This document shows positions 17,094 to 27,185 of a DNA stretch of 64,000 nucleotides, in pieces (the stretch's first letter is position 1; every line of letters begins with the position of its first letter). The notes beneath the pieces were generated by a model that saw only the letters and a list, made by a program, of their open reading frames with translations, had not been told where the DNA came from and ran no database searches. Where the stretch lies: assembly GCF_029626175.1 (NCBI RefSeq), contig NZ_JARUBM010000002.1, positions 2,232,001 to 2,296,000 on the forward strand, read 5' to 3'. The DNA is from Micromonospora sp. WMMD1082 (lineage in GTDB: Bacteria; Actinomycetota; Actinomycetes; Mycobacteriales; Micromonosporaceae). The position numbers and the translations under genes are program-made.

Positions 17094-17687
17094 TCAGAGG
17101 TAGACCTTGCGCTGGTAGATCGCGTGGGCGCCGGCCACCCGGTCCAGGAAAAGCAGGCCGGCACAGTGGTCGATCTCGTGTTGCAGGGCACGCGCCTCGA
17201 AACCGTCCGTCACCAGGCGTACGGTCTCGCCGCTGCCGGGCAGCGCCCCCTCGACCACCAGCCGGCTCGCGCGCTTGACGTCACCGGTCAGGTCCGGCAC
17301 CGACATGCACCCCTCCCGGCCCGCCTTCCACCGGGTCGCCTCGACCACCCGGGCGTTGCAGAGGACGAACGCGCCGTGCACGGTGACCGCCTTCGGGTGG
17401 CCCGTCACGTCCACCGCGAAGACCTGGGCGCCCACCCCGACCTGCGGGGCGGCCAGGCCGACACAGCCGGGTGACACCCGCATGGTGGCGATCAGGTCGG
17501 CGGCCAGGCGGACCGTCTCCCCGGCGGTCGGGTCGACCTCGGCTCCCGGCCGGCTGAGCACCGGCTCCGGGGCGGAGACCACCGGAATCACCCGGCCGGC
17601 GCCCAGCGCCTCGGGCACCCAGTCGCCGAGGCCCGCGTACGCCTCAACCTGCGGTTTCAGGTCCGACCGACCCGGTTCGCCGCTCAC
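17094..17687 (-). CDS. def: Peptide deformylase
   Basis: Removes the formyl group from N-terminal Met of nascent proteins. The 197-residue product has all three motifs: GCVGLAAPQ (motif 1, with a Cys after the first Gly), EGCMS (metal Cys) and QHEIDHCAG (two metal His and catalytic Glu). The GTG at 17685-17687 overlaps the stop of the upstream ACT gene as GTGA, so the two are coupled. An additional def elsewhere in the genome is likely, since many actinomycetes have several. Confidence 0.94.
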   Translation of the reverse strand: MSGEPGRSDLKPQVEAYAGLGDWVPEALGAGRVIPVVSAPEPVLSRPGAEVDPTAGETVRLAADLIATMRVSPGCVGLAAPQVGVGAQVFAVDVTGHPKAVTVHGAFVLCNARVVEATRWKAGREGCMSVPDLTGDVKRASRLVVEGALPGSGETVRLVTDGFEARALQHEIDHCAGLLFLDRVAGAHAIYQRKVYL

Positions 17688-18196
17688 AGCAGGTCCGGAT
17701 CAGCGGGTCGGAGGGTGACCTCGACACCGAGACCGGCGGCGGTCTCGGCCAGCCGACCGGCGACGGCGTCGGCCGCGCCCGTGGGCAACTCGACCTCGGC
17801 GACTACCACGTAGAGCGACCCCGCCAGCCGGGTGCTCAGATCGGTGACGTTGCCACCGGCGTCGGCCAGCACCCGGGTCATCGCGGCCACGATGCCCATC
17901 CGGTCCGCGCCGTGCACCGCCATGACGTACGGCGCGCCGGCCGGTGCCGTCTCACCGTCGGGCGTGACCGTGCGTACGGTGGCCAGCAGCTGTCCGTCGG
18001 CGGCGAGCGGGGCCAGCGCGGTCTCGACCTCGGCGGCGGCCGGGCCGACGCAGATCAGGGTCATCGCGAAGTGCCCCCGCAGCCGGGTCATCGTGCTGTC
18101 GGTGAGGTTGGCGCCGAGCCGGGCCAGCACCTCGGCGACGTCGGCCACGATGCCGGGCCGATCCCGGCCGATGACGGTGATCGCGAGCTCGTTCAT
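17684..18196 (-). CDS. Double ACT-domain protein, GcvR-like
   Basis: A 170-residue cytoplasmic protein made of two ACT ligand-binding domains: ITVIGRDRPGIVADVAEVLARLGANL (residues 5-30) and MAVHGADRMGIVAAMTRVLADAGGNV (about 92-117). Such proteins sense amino acids; GcvR restrains the glycine cleavage activator in enteric bacteria, but no such partner is here. It is coupled to def by a GTGA overlap. The start at 18194-18196 faces mutY across 96 nt. Confidence 0.85.
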   Translation of the reverse strand: MNELAITVIGRDRPGIVADVAEVLARLGANLTDSTMTRLRGHFAMTLICVGPAAAEVETALAPLAADGQLLATVRTVTPDGETAPAGAPYVMAVHGADRMGIVAAMTRVLADAGGNVTDLSTRLAGSLYVVVAEVELPTGAADAVAGRLAETAAGLGVEVTLRPADPDLL

Positions 18197-18292
18197 CCGG
18201 GCATTCTGCCCGATCCACCCGCACCGCTGGCGGCGGCCCGCCCGGACCGTCCACCCGACGGGATCCGGGTGCGTGACATCATCAGCGACGCG

Positions 18293-19195
18293 ATGACGGA
18301 ATCCACCTTCGCCGGCCGGGTAAGCCGGTGGTACGAACAGAACGCCCGGGACCTGCCGTGGCGCGGCGCCGACGCGAGCCCGTGGGCGATCCTGGTCAGC
18401 GAGGTCATGCTCCAGCAGACCCCGGTGGTCCGGGTGCTGCCCGCCTGGCAGGCGTGGTTGGAGCGCTGGCCGACGCCGGACGCCCTGGCCCGGGAGAGCC
18501 CGGCCGAGGCGATCCGCATGTGGGGGCGGCTCGGCTACCCCCGCCGGGCGGTACGGCTGCGCGACTGCGCGGTGGCCATCGTGGAGCGCCACGGCGGTGA
18601 GGTGCCGGAGCGGCTGGAGCAGTTGCTCGCCCTGCCCGGCGTCGGGACGTACACGGCTCGGGCGGTGGCCGCCTTCGCCTACGGCCAGCGGCACCCGGTG
18701 GTCGACACCAACGTCCGTCGGGTGGTCTGCCGGGCGGTGGCCGGGGAACCGGACGCCGGACCGGCGACCCGACCCGCCGACCTGGTCGCCACCGAGGAAC
18801 TGCTGCCCGCCCAGCCGGCCGCCGCCGCCCTGGCCAGCGCCGCCATCATGGAGTTGGGCGCGATCGTCTGCACCGCGCGGTCGCCCCGCTGCGAGGCGTG
18901 CCCGGTCGAGTCGATCTGCGCCTGGCGGGCCTCGGGACGCCCCGCCCCGGTCGGCCCGAGCCGCCGTCCGCAGCGCTACGCGGGCACCGACCGGCAGGTG
19001 CGCGGCCTGCTGCTCGCGGTGCTCCGGGAGGCGGCCGGCCCGGTGCCGCACCAGCGCCTCGACCAGGTGTGGGCGGACGATGTGCAACGTGCCCGGGCGC
19101 TCGCCGGTCTGGTCACCGACGGGCTGGTCGAGCCGGTTGGTGAGGCATCCTTCCGCCTGGCGGGGGACGGCCCGCCGGCACCGGTGGCACGCTGA
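18293..19195 (+). CDS. mutY: A/G-specific adenine glycosylase MutY
   Basis: Base-excision repair glycosylase removing adenine opposite 8-oxoguanine. The 300-residue product has catalytic Glu in SEVMLQQTPV, helix-hairpin-helix LPGVGTYTARAV, catalytic Asp in VVDTNVRR and the iron-sulfur ligands spaced C-x6-C-x2-C-x5-C (CTARSPRCEACPVESIC). The C-terminal 8-oxoG-recognition domain is short. The ATG at 18293 is the first giving the conserved start; no ribosome-binding site is visible. It ends inside a strong hairpin. Confidence 0.95.
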   Translation: MTESTFAGRVSRWYEQNARDLPWRGADASPWAILVSEVMLQQTPVVRVLPAWQAWLERWPTPDALARESPAEAIRMWGRLGYPRRAVRLRDCAVAIVERHGGEVPERLEQLLALPGVGTYTARAVAAFAYGQRHPVVDTNVRRVVCRAVAGEPDAGPATRPADLVATEELLPAQPAAAALASAAIMELGAIVCTARSPRCEACPVESICAWRASGRPAPVGPSRRPQRYAGTDRQVRGLLLAVLREAAGPVPHQRLDQVWADDVQRARALAGLVTDGLVEPVGEASFRLAGDGPPAPVAR

Positions 19196-19226
19196 GGGCC
19201 GGCCCCGGATCGGGGCCGGCCCTCAG
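19192..19226. terminator. Bidirectional hairpin terminator between mutY and the C39-like gene
   Basis: Perfect inverted repeat, 15-nt arms (19192-19206 and 19212-19226), 5-nt loop. The mutY stop codon lies in the left arm and the converging gene stops 21 nt beyond the right arm. Confidence 0.85.
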
Positions 19227-19246
19227 TCGAGGTGCGGTGGTGGGTG

Positions 19247-19900
19247 TCAGGCGGAGTACCCGCGGCTGGCGATCCAGTCGGCCAGCGCGTCCGTGCTGAT
19301 CCAGTACTCGGCCTGGGCGGGGTTGGCCGAGTCGGCGATCTTCACCTGGTCACCGTTGTCCCGGTAGCCCGTCACCGAGATGTAGTGGCCGCCCTCGAAC
19401 GAGTGGCTCACCCCGTCGATGTCCGTGGCGGTACCGATGATGTTGGCCACCATGGCCCGGCCATCGTCGATGGCGCGGACGATGTCGTCGCGCAGCCGGT
19501 CACTCTCGGCGTCGTCAGCGGCCCGGCCGGGGATCTCCACCGTGCGGTAGACCTCCTTGCCCGCCTTCTGGTTCAGGGCCTTGGTGATCAGGTGCGCCGA
19601 GTCGGTGCCCCGCTCGGTGGTGCCCATCTCGCGGGCCAGGTCGTCCTGGGAGATGTCCTTGTCCATGGTGCTCAGGGCGTTACGCACGGCGGCGGGGCCA
19701 CAGTAGTAGAAGTTCGGCTGGGCCTCGTACCGCACGTTCAGCTGCCGCTCGCCCTTGCCGTGCCCCCGCTCGGCCACGGCGGCCAACGGGTTGGTGCTGC
19801 CCGCCGTGGCGGCGATCGCGCCCACCGGGGCGGCGATCATTCCACCGGCGCAGACGGCACCGGCAGCGGTCAGGGCAGCCTTACGAATCAGCGTAGTCAT
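19247..19900 (-). CDS. Secreted C39-like cysteine peptidase
   Basis: A 217-residue exported protein: signal peptide (about 1-34, ending in an Ala-rich region), then a papain-like C39_2-type domain with catalytic Cys in YYCGPAAVRNAL, catalytic His in GGHYISVTGY and the following Asp/Asn in KIADSAN. Probably processes peptides or cell-wall material outside the cell; substrate unknown. Of two close ATGs, 19898-19900 is favoured because GGAAGG lies 8 nt upstream, against 2 nt for 19904-19906. A leader of up to about 400 nt precedes it. Confidence 0.85.
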   Translation of the reverse strand: MTTLIRKAALTAAGAVCAGGMIAAPVGAIAATAGSTNPLAAVAERGHGKGERQLNVRYEAQPNFYYCGPAAVRNALSTMDKDISQDDLAREMGTTERGTDSAHLITKALNQKAGKEVYRTVEIPGRAADDAESDRLRDDIVRAIDDGRAMVANIIGTATDIDGVSHSFEGGHYISVTGYRDNGDQVKIADSANPAQAEYWISTDALADWIASRGYSA

Positions 19901-20321
19901 GATCATTGCCTTCCGTCTCGGGGGAATCGACACGACACCTGGAGAGGAGGTGTGGATACCGCGTCGGGAGGAAGAAGCAGAAGCGCCCGGTGTCTGTCGA
20001 GCCGGATCGCCTGCCGGGTGTGCAACGGCCTCGGCGGGCCTGGCATTCCGGGACGCCCGTGAGCAGGGCCGTTGCGGTTACCCCCGGTACAACGACCCCC
20101 GGGGCCGGCCCATGCCCCGGCAAACCGTGGCGGCGGTCACACCTCACCCGCCGTGAGCGCAGCGCGCGGCAAGTGGACCGGCCTTCGACAACGCCGAGCG
20201 GCATGCGGGGCATGATCCGGACAATCCTCGCGTCCGCGATGTCGCCGCGATATCAGGGCGAGACGGGTGCAGGCCGCCGACCTGTCAGCGCGGGCACCCC
20301 GCAGGGTGTCCGCCAGAGACG
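19901..20321 (-). other. Long GC-rich leader region of the C39-like gene
   Basis: About 420 nt without a credible gene between the clpC terminator and the C39-like start. Transcribed on the minus strand it could fold extensively; GCAACGGCC and its complement (20022-20030 and 20067-20075) flank a GGGGGTAACC stretch. This could be a structured leader, possibly a ydaO-type c-di-AMP element, but I cannot match the consensus by eye. Confidence 0.3.
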
Positions 20322-20358
20322 ACGGCGGCCCGGTGGCAGGTCGCCACCGGGCCGCCGT
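20322..20358 (-). terminator. Hairpin terminator of clpC
   Basis: Perfect inverted repeat with 16-nt arms (20322-20337 and 20343-20358) and a 5-nt loop, starting 14 nt after the clpC stop. Confidence 0.9.
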
Positions 20359-20372
20359 TACTTCGGCCTGAC

Positions 20373-22907
<2,535 letters not shown>

Positions 22908-23289
22908 GCCCTCGTGCTCCTCACGTGCCGTGCGCACTCGATCTTGGTGGTCAAGACTCTCGGCGGGGCCGGATACGCGAGCGCCCGGGACGGGCGTCCG
23001 CGCCTCATTACTCTATCGCCGCGAGCCGACTCGGCTGACCTCGTGTGTCTGCGTCGTAGGCCCGGTACGCGTCGTTTTGCACAACCATCCACGCTCAACG
23101 GGTGTTCCGGGCGTGGTCGCTCTACGCGCAGAGCGAAATTCGGCCGGCAGCCGGAGACCGCCGGGAACGCCGCACGGGGGCGTTCCCGGCGCGGGACGGC
23201 GCCACTCCGGCACCATCCACAGGTTGTGGACAGGACATCCACCGCCTGTGGACAACGCCGACCCCGCCGCGGTTAGTCCCACCTACGCC
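22908..23289. other. clpC upstream region
   Basis: About 380 nt without a supportable gene, between the lsr2 terminator and clpC. It holds a 13-nt palindrome AGCCGACTCGGCT (23024-23036), a possible clpC -10 (TAGAGT on the minus strand near 23010) and a cluster of DnaA-box-like nonamers near 23213-23255. Confidence 0.4.
23213..23255. promoter_or_regulatory. Cluster of DnaA-box-like sites upstream of clpC
   Basis: TGTGGACAA at 23247-23255 is the exact complement of the actinobacterial DnaA box TTGTCCACA. TGTGGACAG (23225-23233) matches eight of nine positions and CCATCCACA (23213-23221) is a weaker match. The first two form TCCACA-GGT-TGTGGA, an inverted repeat. This is not an origin by context (no dnaA/dnaN) but may bind DnaA. 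Confidence 0.45.
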
Positions 23290-23323
23290 GACGCCGGCCC
23301 GGAGGAGTCTCCGGGCCGGCGTC
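23290..23323 (-). terminator. Hairpin terminator of lsr2
   Basis: Perfect inverted repeat with 14-nt arms (23290-23303 and 23310-23323) and a 6-nt loop, about 50 nt past the lsr2 stop. Confidence 0.85.
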
Positions 23324-23369
23324 GTGGACGACCGTGCGGGCCTGGTCGCCGTGGACGACCGTGCGGGCC
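23324..23369. repeat. 19-bp direct repeat at the 3' end of lsr2
   Basis: GTGGACGACCGTGCGGGCC occurs at 23324-23342 and 23351-23369 (27-nt period), between the lsr2 stop codon and its terminator hairpin. Confidence 0.8.
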
Positions 23370-23374
23370 AGGTC

Positions 23375-23725
23375 TCAGTGACCGGCCTTCGAGTGGTACT
23401 CGTCGACGATCTCCTGGGGGATCCGGCCCCGGTCCGAGATGTCCTTGCCGGCCTTGCGCGCCCAGGCCCGGATGGCCTTGTTCTGCTCGCGGTCAGCCGT
23501 GGCGCCACCCCGACCGCGGGCGGCGCGCCCACCGACGACCACGCCGCCGCGCCCCACCTTGGTGCCGTGGGCGATGTACGGAGCGAATACGTCACGCAAT
23601 TTCTCTGCGTTCGAACCTGAGAGGTCGATCTCGTACTGAACGCCGTCGAGCGCGAACTTGACGGTCTCGTCCGCGTCCCCGCCGTCCAGGTCATCGACCA
23701 GCTTGTGAATGATCTGCTTGGCCAC
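23375..23725 (-). CDS. lsr2: Lsr2 nucleoid-associated protein
   Basis: H-NS-like silencer that bridges AT-rich and horizontally acquired DNA. The 116-residue product has the N-terminal dimerisation domain (VAKQIIHKLVDDLDGG) and the C-terminal DNA-binding domain with RAWARKAGKDISDRGRIPQEI, whose RGR binds the minor groove. The GTG at 23723-23725 is chosen because it gives the conserved AKQ start and has AAGGA about 9 nt upstream; the ATG at 23732-23734 abuts that site. It lies between lysS and clpC, as in mycobacteria. Confidence 0.96.
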   Translation of the reverse strand: MAKQIIHKLVDDLDGGDADETVKFALDGVQYEIDLSGSNAEKLRDVFAPYIAHGTKVGRGGVVVGGRAARGRGGATADREQNKAIRAWARKAGKDISDRGRIPQEIVDEYHSKAGH

Positions 23726-23840
23726 GTCCCACATTCCTTTCGAGCAGGGGTTGATCCTGCCAACTGCGAGAGCAGAATAACCCGTGGGACGCTTGCCGCG
23801 TCAATAGGATGCGGTAACGACCCGGTAGATTTTCGTACGG

Positions 23841-25349
23841 CTACTCGGGGCGGACCAACGGGAAGAGGATGGTTTCCCGAATTCCCAGGCCTGTCAGCGC
23901 CATCAGGAGCCGGTCGATTCCCATTCCCATGCCACCGGCCGGTGGCATTCCGTACTCCATCGCGCGCAGAAAGTCCTCGTCCAGTCGCATCGCCTCGTCG
24001 TCACCCCGGGCGGCCAGTTGCGCCTGCGCCACCAGGCGTTCCCGCTGCACCACCGGGTCGACCAGCTCCGAGTACGCGGTGCCCAGTTCGAACCCGAGCA
24101 CGTAGAGGTCCCACTTCTCGGCCAGACCCGGCTCGTCGCGGTGCGCCCGGGTGAGCGGGCTGGTCTCCTCCGGGTAGTCCCGGACGAAGGTGGGCGCCTC
24201 AAGGCCGGGCACGACCAACTCCTCGAACAGTTCCTCGGCCAGCTTGCCCGGCCCCCATCCGGGGGCGACGGCCAGGCCGACCTTGTCCGCGTACTCGACC
24301 AGGCGGGTCCGCTCGGTGCGGACCGTGACCTCCTCGCCGAGCGCCTCGGAAAGCACACCGAACAGGGTGACGGAACGCCACTCACCACCGAGGTCGAACT
24401 CCCGGCCGTCGGCATGGGTGACCACCGTCGACCCGCTGACCGCGATCGCCGCCTGCTGGACGAGATTGCGGGTCAACTCGGCCATCGTGTTGTAGTCGCC
24501 GTACGCCTGGTACGCCTCCAGCATCGCGAACTCCGGCGAGTGCGAAGAGTCGATGCCCTCATTACGGAAGTTGCGGTTGATCTCGAAGACCCGCTCGACG
24601 CCGCCGACCACGGCGCGCTTCAGAAACAGTTCCGGCGCGATTCGCAGATACAGATCGGTGTCGAGTGCATTGCTGTGGGTCACGAAAGGTCGGGCCGCCG
24701 CGCCACCGTGCAGCAACTGCAACATCGGGGTTTCCACCTCGATGAAGCCCTCGCCGTGCAACGAATCGCGCAGGCTGCGTACCGCCGCGGCCCGGGTACG
24801 CACCATCTGGCGCGCCTGCGGACGGACCACGAGGTCGACGTAGCGCTGCCGGACCCGGGACTCCTCGCTGAGCGGCCGGTGCGCCACCGGCAGCGGTCGC
24901 AGCGCCTTGGCGGTGACCGCCCACTGCTCGGCCAGCACCGACAGCTCACCCCGGCGACTGGTGATCACCTCACCGGTCACCCCGACGTGGTCGCCGAGGT
25001 CGACCAGGCGCTTCCAGTCCTCCAGCCGGTCCGCGCCGACCCGGTCCAGCGACAGCATGGCCTGCAGTTCGGTGCCGTCGCCGTCGCGCAGCGTCGCGAA
25101 GCAGAGCTTGCCGGTGTTCCGTACGAAGATCACCCGACCGGTGACCGAGACGCGGTCGCCGGTGGCGGTGTCGGTGGGCAGGTCCGCGTAGCGCTGGCGC
25201 ACCTGGCCCAGGGTGCTGGTCCTCGGGAAGCTGACCGGGTACGGCTCGACACCGTCGGCGAGCATCCGGTCCCGCTTCTCCCGGCGGACCTTCATCTGCT
25301 CGGGAAGGTCGTCGGCGGGGTCGACTGGCACGGGGCTCTGCTGGGTCAC
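23841..25349 (-). CDS. lysS: Lysine--tRNA ligase (class II)
   Basis: Charges tRNA-Lys. The 502-residue product has an N-terminal OB anticodon-binding domain ([21 protein letters not shown]) and the class II catalytic core: motif 2 [23 protein letters not shown] and motif 3 [16 protein letters not shown]. The GTG at 25347-25349 has GAGGAAG 7 nt upstream. Position next to lsr2 and near coaX/panC matches mycobacterial lysS. Full length and with all motifs, so functional. Confidence 0.96.
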   Translation of the reverse strand: MTQQSPVPVDPADDLPEQMKVRREKRDRMLADGVEPYPVSFPRTSTLGQVRQRYADLPTDTATGDRVSVTGRVIFVRNTGKLCFATLRDGDGTELQAMLSLDRVGADRLEDWKRLVDLGDHVGVTGEVITSRRGELSVLAEQWAVTAKALRPLPVAHRPLSEESRVRQRYVDLVVRPQARQMVRTRAAAVRSLRDSLHGEGFIEVETPMLQLLHGGAAARPFVTHSNALDTDLYLRIAPELFLKRAVVGGVERVFEINRNFRNEGIDSSHSPEFAMLEAYQAYGDYNTMAELTRNLVQQAAIAVSGSTVVTHADGREFDLGGEWRSVTLFGVLSEALGEEVTVRTERTRLVEYADKVGLAVAPGWGPGKLAEELFEELVVPGLEAPTFVRDYPEETSPLTRAHRDEPGLAEKWDLYVLGFELGTAYSELVDPVVQRERLVAQAQLAARGDDEAMRLDEDFLRAMEYGMPPAGGMGMGIDRLLMALTGLGIRETILFPLVRPE

Positions 25350-25427
25350 GGCACGCTTCCTCGGCGGGAGAATTCGGGCGGGGTCAGGCCCCGAGCGTAC
25401 TCAAGCGCCTCGCCGGCCGTTACTGGA

Positions 25428-25433
25428 TAGCCT
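25428..25433 (+). promoter_or_regulatory. -10-like TAGCCT before a short ORF
   Basis: TAGCCT lies 7 nt before the ATG at 25441 on the plus strand, the same layout as leaderless genes elsewhere in the window. It overlaps the lysS upstream region, so it could equally be fortuitous. Confidence 0.3.
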
Positions 25434-25440
25434 GCCGGCC

Positions 25441-25554
25441 ATGACCGACCCACTGCGGCCCTCTCGTTCGGCGCCGCCGGGCGCCCACCACACGTTGGTC
25501 AGTCCAGAGGCTAGACGTTCCGTTCGTAGACCATGCGTAGGCCGATCAGGGTGA
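25441..25554 (+). CDS. Possible 37-residue small ORF overlapping the coaX 3' end
   Basis: ATG at 25441 opens a 37-codon frame (MTDPLRPSRSAPPGAHHT..., Arg/Pro-rich) that runs antisense into the last 44 nt of coaX. It has the TAnnnT-7 nt-ATG layout. No family recognised. It could be a small protein, a remnant of a lost gene, or noise; the 25350-25510 gap holds nothing else. Confidence 0.25.
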   Translation: MTDPLRPSRSAPPGAHHTLVSPEARRSVRRPCVGRSG

Positions 25555-26269
25555 TCATCGGCTCGTGGTGCGTGATCGTCTGGCACTCGGTGAGCACCAG
25601 TGAGGCCAGGCCGCCGGTCGCGATGACCGCCTTCAGGTCGCCCAGTTCGGCGGTCATCCGCTCGACGATCCGGTCCACCTGCCCGGCGAAGCCGAAGTAC
25701 AGCCCCGCCTGGAGGCACTCGACGGTGTTCTTGCCGATCACCGAGCGGGGCCGGGTCGCCTCGACCTTGCGCAGCTGGGCGGCGCGGGCGGCGAGCGCGT
25801 CGAAGGAGATCTCGATGCCCGGCGCGAACGCACCGCCGAGGAACTCACCCCGCGCACTGATCACGTCGAAGTTGGTGGTGGTGCCGAAGTCGACCACGAT
25901 CGACGGCCCGCCGTAGAGGGTGTAGGCCGCCAGCGTGTTGACCACCCGGTCGGCGCCGACCTCCTTCGGGTTGTCGATGGCCAGCTGGACGCCGGTACGC
26001 ACCCCGGGCTCCACGATGACGCTCGGCAGTTCCCCGTAGTAGCGGGTCAGCATGGTCCGCAACGAGCGCAGGGCGGCCGGCACGGTCGAGCAGGCCGCCA
26101 CCCCGGTGATCTCGACGGCGTCCCCGGCGAGCAAACCCCGGAACATCAGGCCCAGCTCGTCGGCGGTCGACCGGGCGTCCGTCTTGATCCGCCAGGAGTG
26201 CACCAGCTTGTCGCCGTCGAAGGTCGCCAGCACGGTGTTGGTGTTCCCGATGTCGATGCAGAGCAGCAC
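25511..26269 (-). CDS. coaX: Type III pantothenate kinase
   Basis: Phosphorylates pantothenate, the first step of CoA synthesis. The 252-residue product has the ASKHA phosphate motif CIDIGNTNTVLATFDGD, PKEVGADRVVNTLAAY, VVDFGTTTNFDVI and GGAFAPGIEISFDALAARAAQL. The GTG at 26267-26269 lies 19 nt past nadC and is preceded by TAGGCT 6 nt away, so it may have its own leaderless start in addition to read-through. It stands near panD and panC, which supply its substrate. Confidence 0.95.
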   Translation of the reverse strand: MLLCIDIGNTNTVLATFDGDKLVHSWRIKTDARSTADELGLMFRGLLAGDAVEITGVAACSTVPAALRSLRTMLTRYYGELPSVIVEPGVRTGVQLAIDNPKEVGADRVVNTLAAYTLYGGPSIVVDFGTTTNFDVISARGEFLGGAFAPGIEISFDALAARAAQLRKVEATRPRSVIGKNTVECLQAGLYFGFAGQVDRIVERMTAELGDLKAVIATGGLASLVLTECQTITHHEPMITLIGLRMVYERNV

Positions 26270-26275
26270 GCACGA

Positions 26276-26281
26276 AGCCTA
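26276..26281 (-). promoter_or_regulatory. -10 element for leaderless coaX
   Basis: TAGGCT on the minus strand, 6 nt before the coaX GTG, inside the nadC-coaX gap. Confidence 0.45.
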
Positions 26282-26288
26282 GACGGGT

Positions 26289-27185
26289 TCACTCCGTACG
26301 CAGGTCCAGGGCGATGTCCAGGATGGGTGAGGAGTGGGTGAGCGCGCCGACGGAGAGGAAGTCGACGCCGGTCGCTCCCACCGCCGCGGCATCGGCCAGG
26401 GTCAGCCCGCCGGTCGCCTCCAGCTCGGCCCGGTCGCCGACGGCCGCCACCACCGCGGCGAGCACCGCCGGCGGCATGTTGTCCAGCAGGAGGAAGTCCG
26501 CCCCGGCCTCGACCGCCTCCACCGCCTCGGCGAGCGTGTCCACCTCCACCTGCACGGGCACGTCCGGGAACGCGGACCGGACCCGCCGATAGGCGGCGGC
26601 GATGCCGCCCGCGGCGAACTTGTGGTTGTCCTTGACCATGGCGACGTCGTGCAGACCCATCCGCTTGTTCGTGCCGCCGCCCGCGCGGACCGCGTACTTC
26701 TCCAGGGCGCGCAGGCCCGGCGTGGTCTTGCGGGTGTCGAGAACCATCGCCTTGCTGCCGGCCAGCGCGTCCGCCCAGGCCCGGGTGTGTGTCGCTACCC
26801 CGGACATCCGGCAGAGCAGGTTGAGGGCGGTCCGCTCGGCGGTGAGCAGCACCCGGGTGGGGCCGGTCACCGTCGCCAGCACGTCGCCCCGGGCCACCCG
26901 CTCGCCGTCGCGGGCGACCAACGACACCTCGGCGGTACGACCGATGCCGGTCACCTCGCCGGCCAGCTCGAACACGGCGGCGGCGACGGCCAGCCCGGCC
27001 ACCACCCCGTCGGCCCGGGCCACCAGATCGGCGGTGTCGGTCTGCGCCGCCGGGACGGTGGCGACGCTGGTGACGTCGAGCCCGTCCGGGCCGAGATCCT
27101 CGACGAAGGCGTTCTCGATGATCCGGCGCACGTGGTCCGGGTCCAGCCCGGCCCCGCGCAGCAGTCGCTCCGTGTCCCCCGTCAT
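26289..27185 (-). CDS. nadC: Nicotinate-nucleotide pyrophosphorylase (carboxylating)
   Basis: Converts quinolinate and PRPP to nicotinate mononucleotide in de novo NAD synthesis. The 298-residue product has DTRKTTPGLRALEKYAVRAG, GGTNKRMGLHDVAMVKDNH, QVEVDTLAEAVEAVEAGADF and LLLDNM, all family signatures of the phosphoribosyltransferase barrel. The ATG at 27183-27185 overlaps the nadB stop as ATGA, so the two are coupled. nadA is not in the window. Confidence 0.96.
   Translation of the reverse strand: MTGDTERLLRGAGLDPDHVRRIIENAFVEDLGPDGLDVTSVATVPAAQTDTADLVARADGVVAGLAVAAAVFELAGEVTGIGRTAEVSLVARDGERVARGDVLATVTGPTRVLLTAERTALNLLCRMSGVATHTRAWADALAGSKAMVLDTRKTTPGLRALEKYAVRAGGGTNKRMGLHDVAMVKDNHKFAAGGIAAAYRRVRSAFPDVPVQVEVDTLAEAVEAVEAGADFLLLDNMPPAVLAAVVAAVGDRAELEATGGLTLADAAAVGATGVDFLSVGALTHSSPILDIALDLRTE

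Noticed and set aside
23213..23255. DnaA boxes considered as a replication origin
   Set aside because: No dnaA, dnaN or AT-rich unwinding element is near; the box number is too low for an actinobacterial oriC.
24018..25430. A 470-codon plus-strand frame opposite lysS
   Set aside because: Antisense shadow of lysS, which has all class II synthetase motifs.
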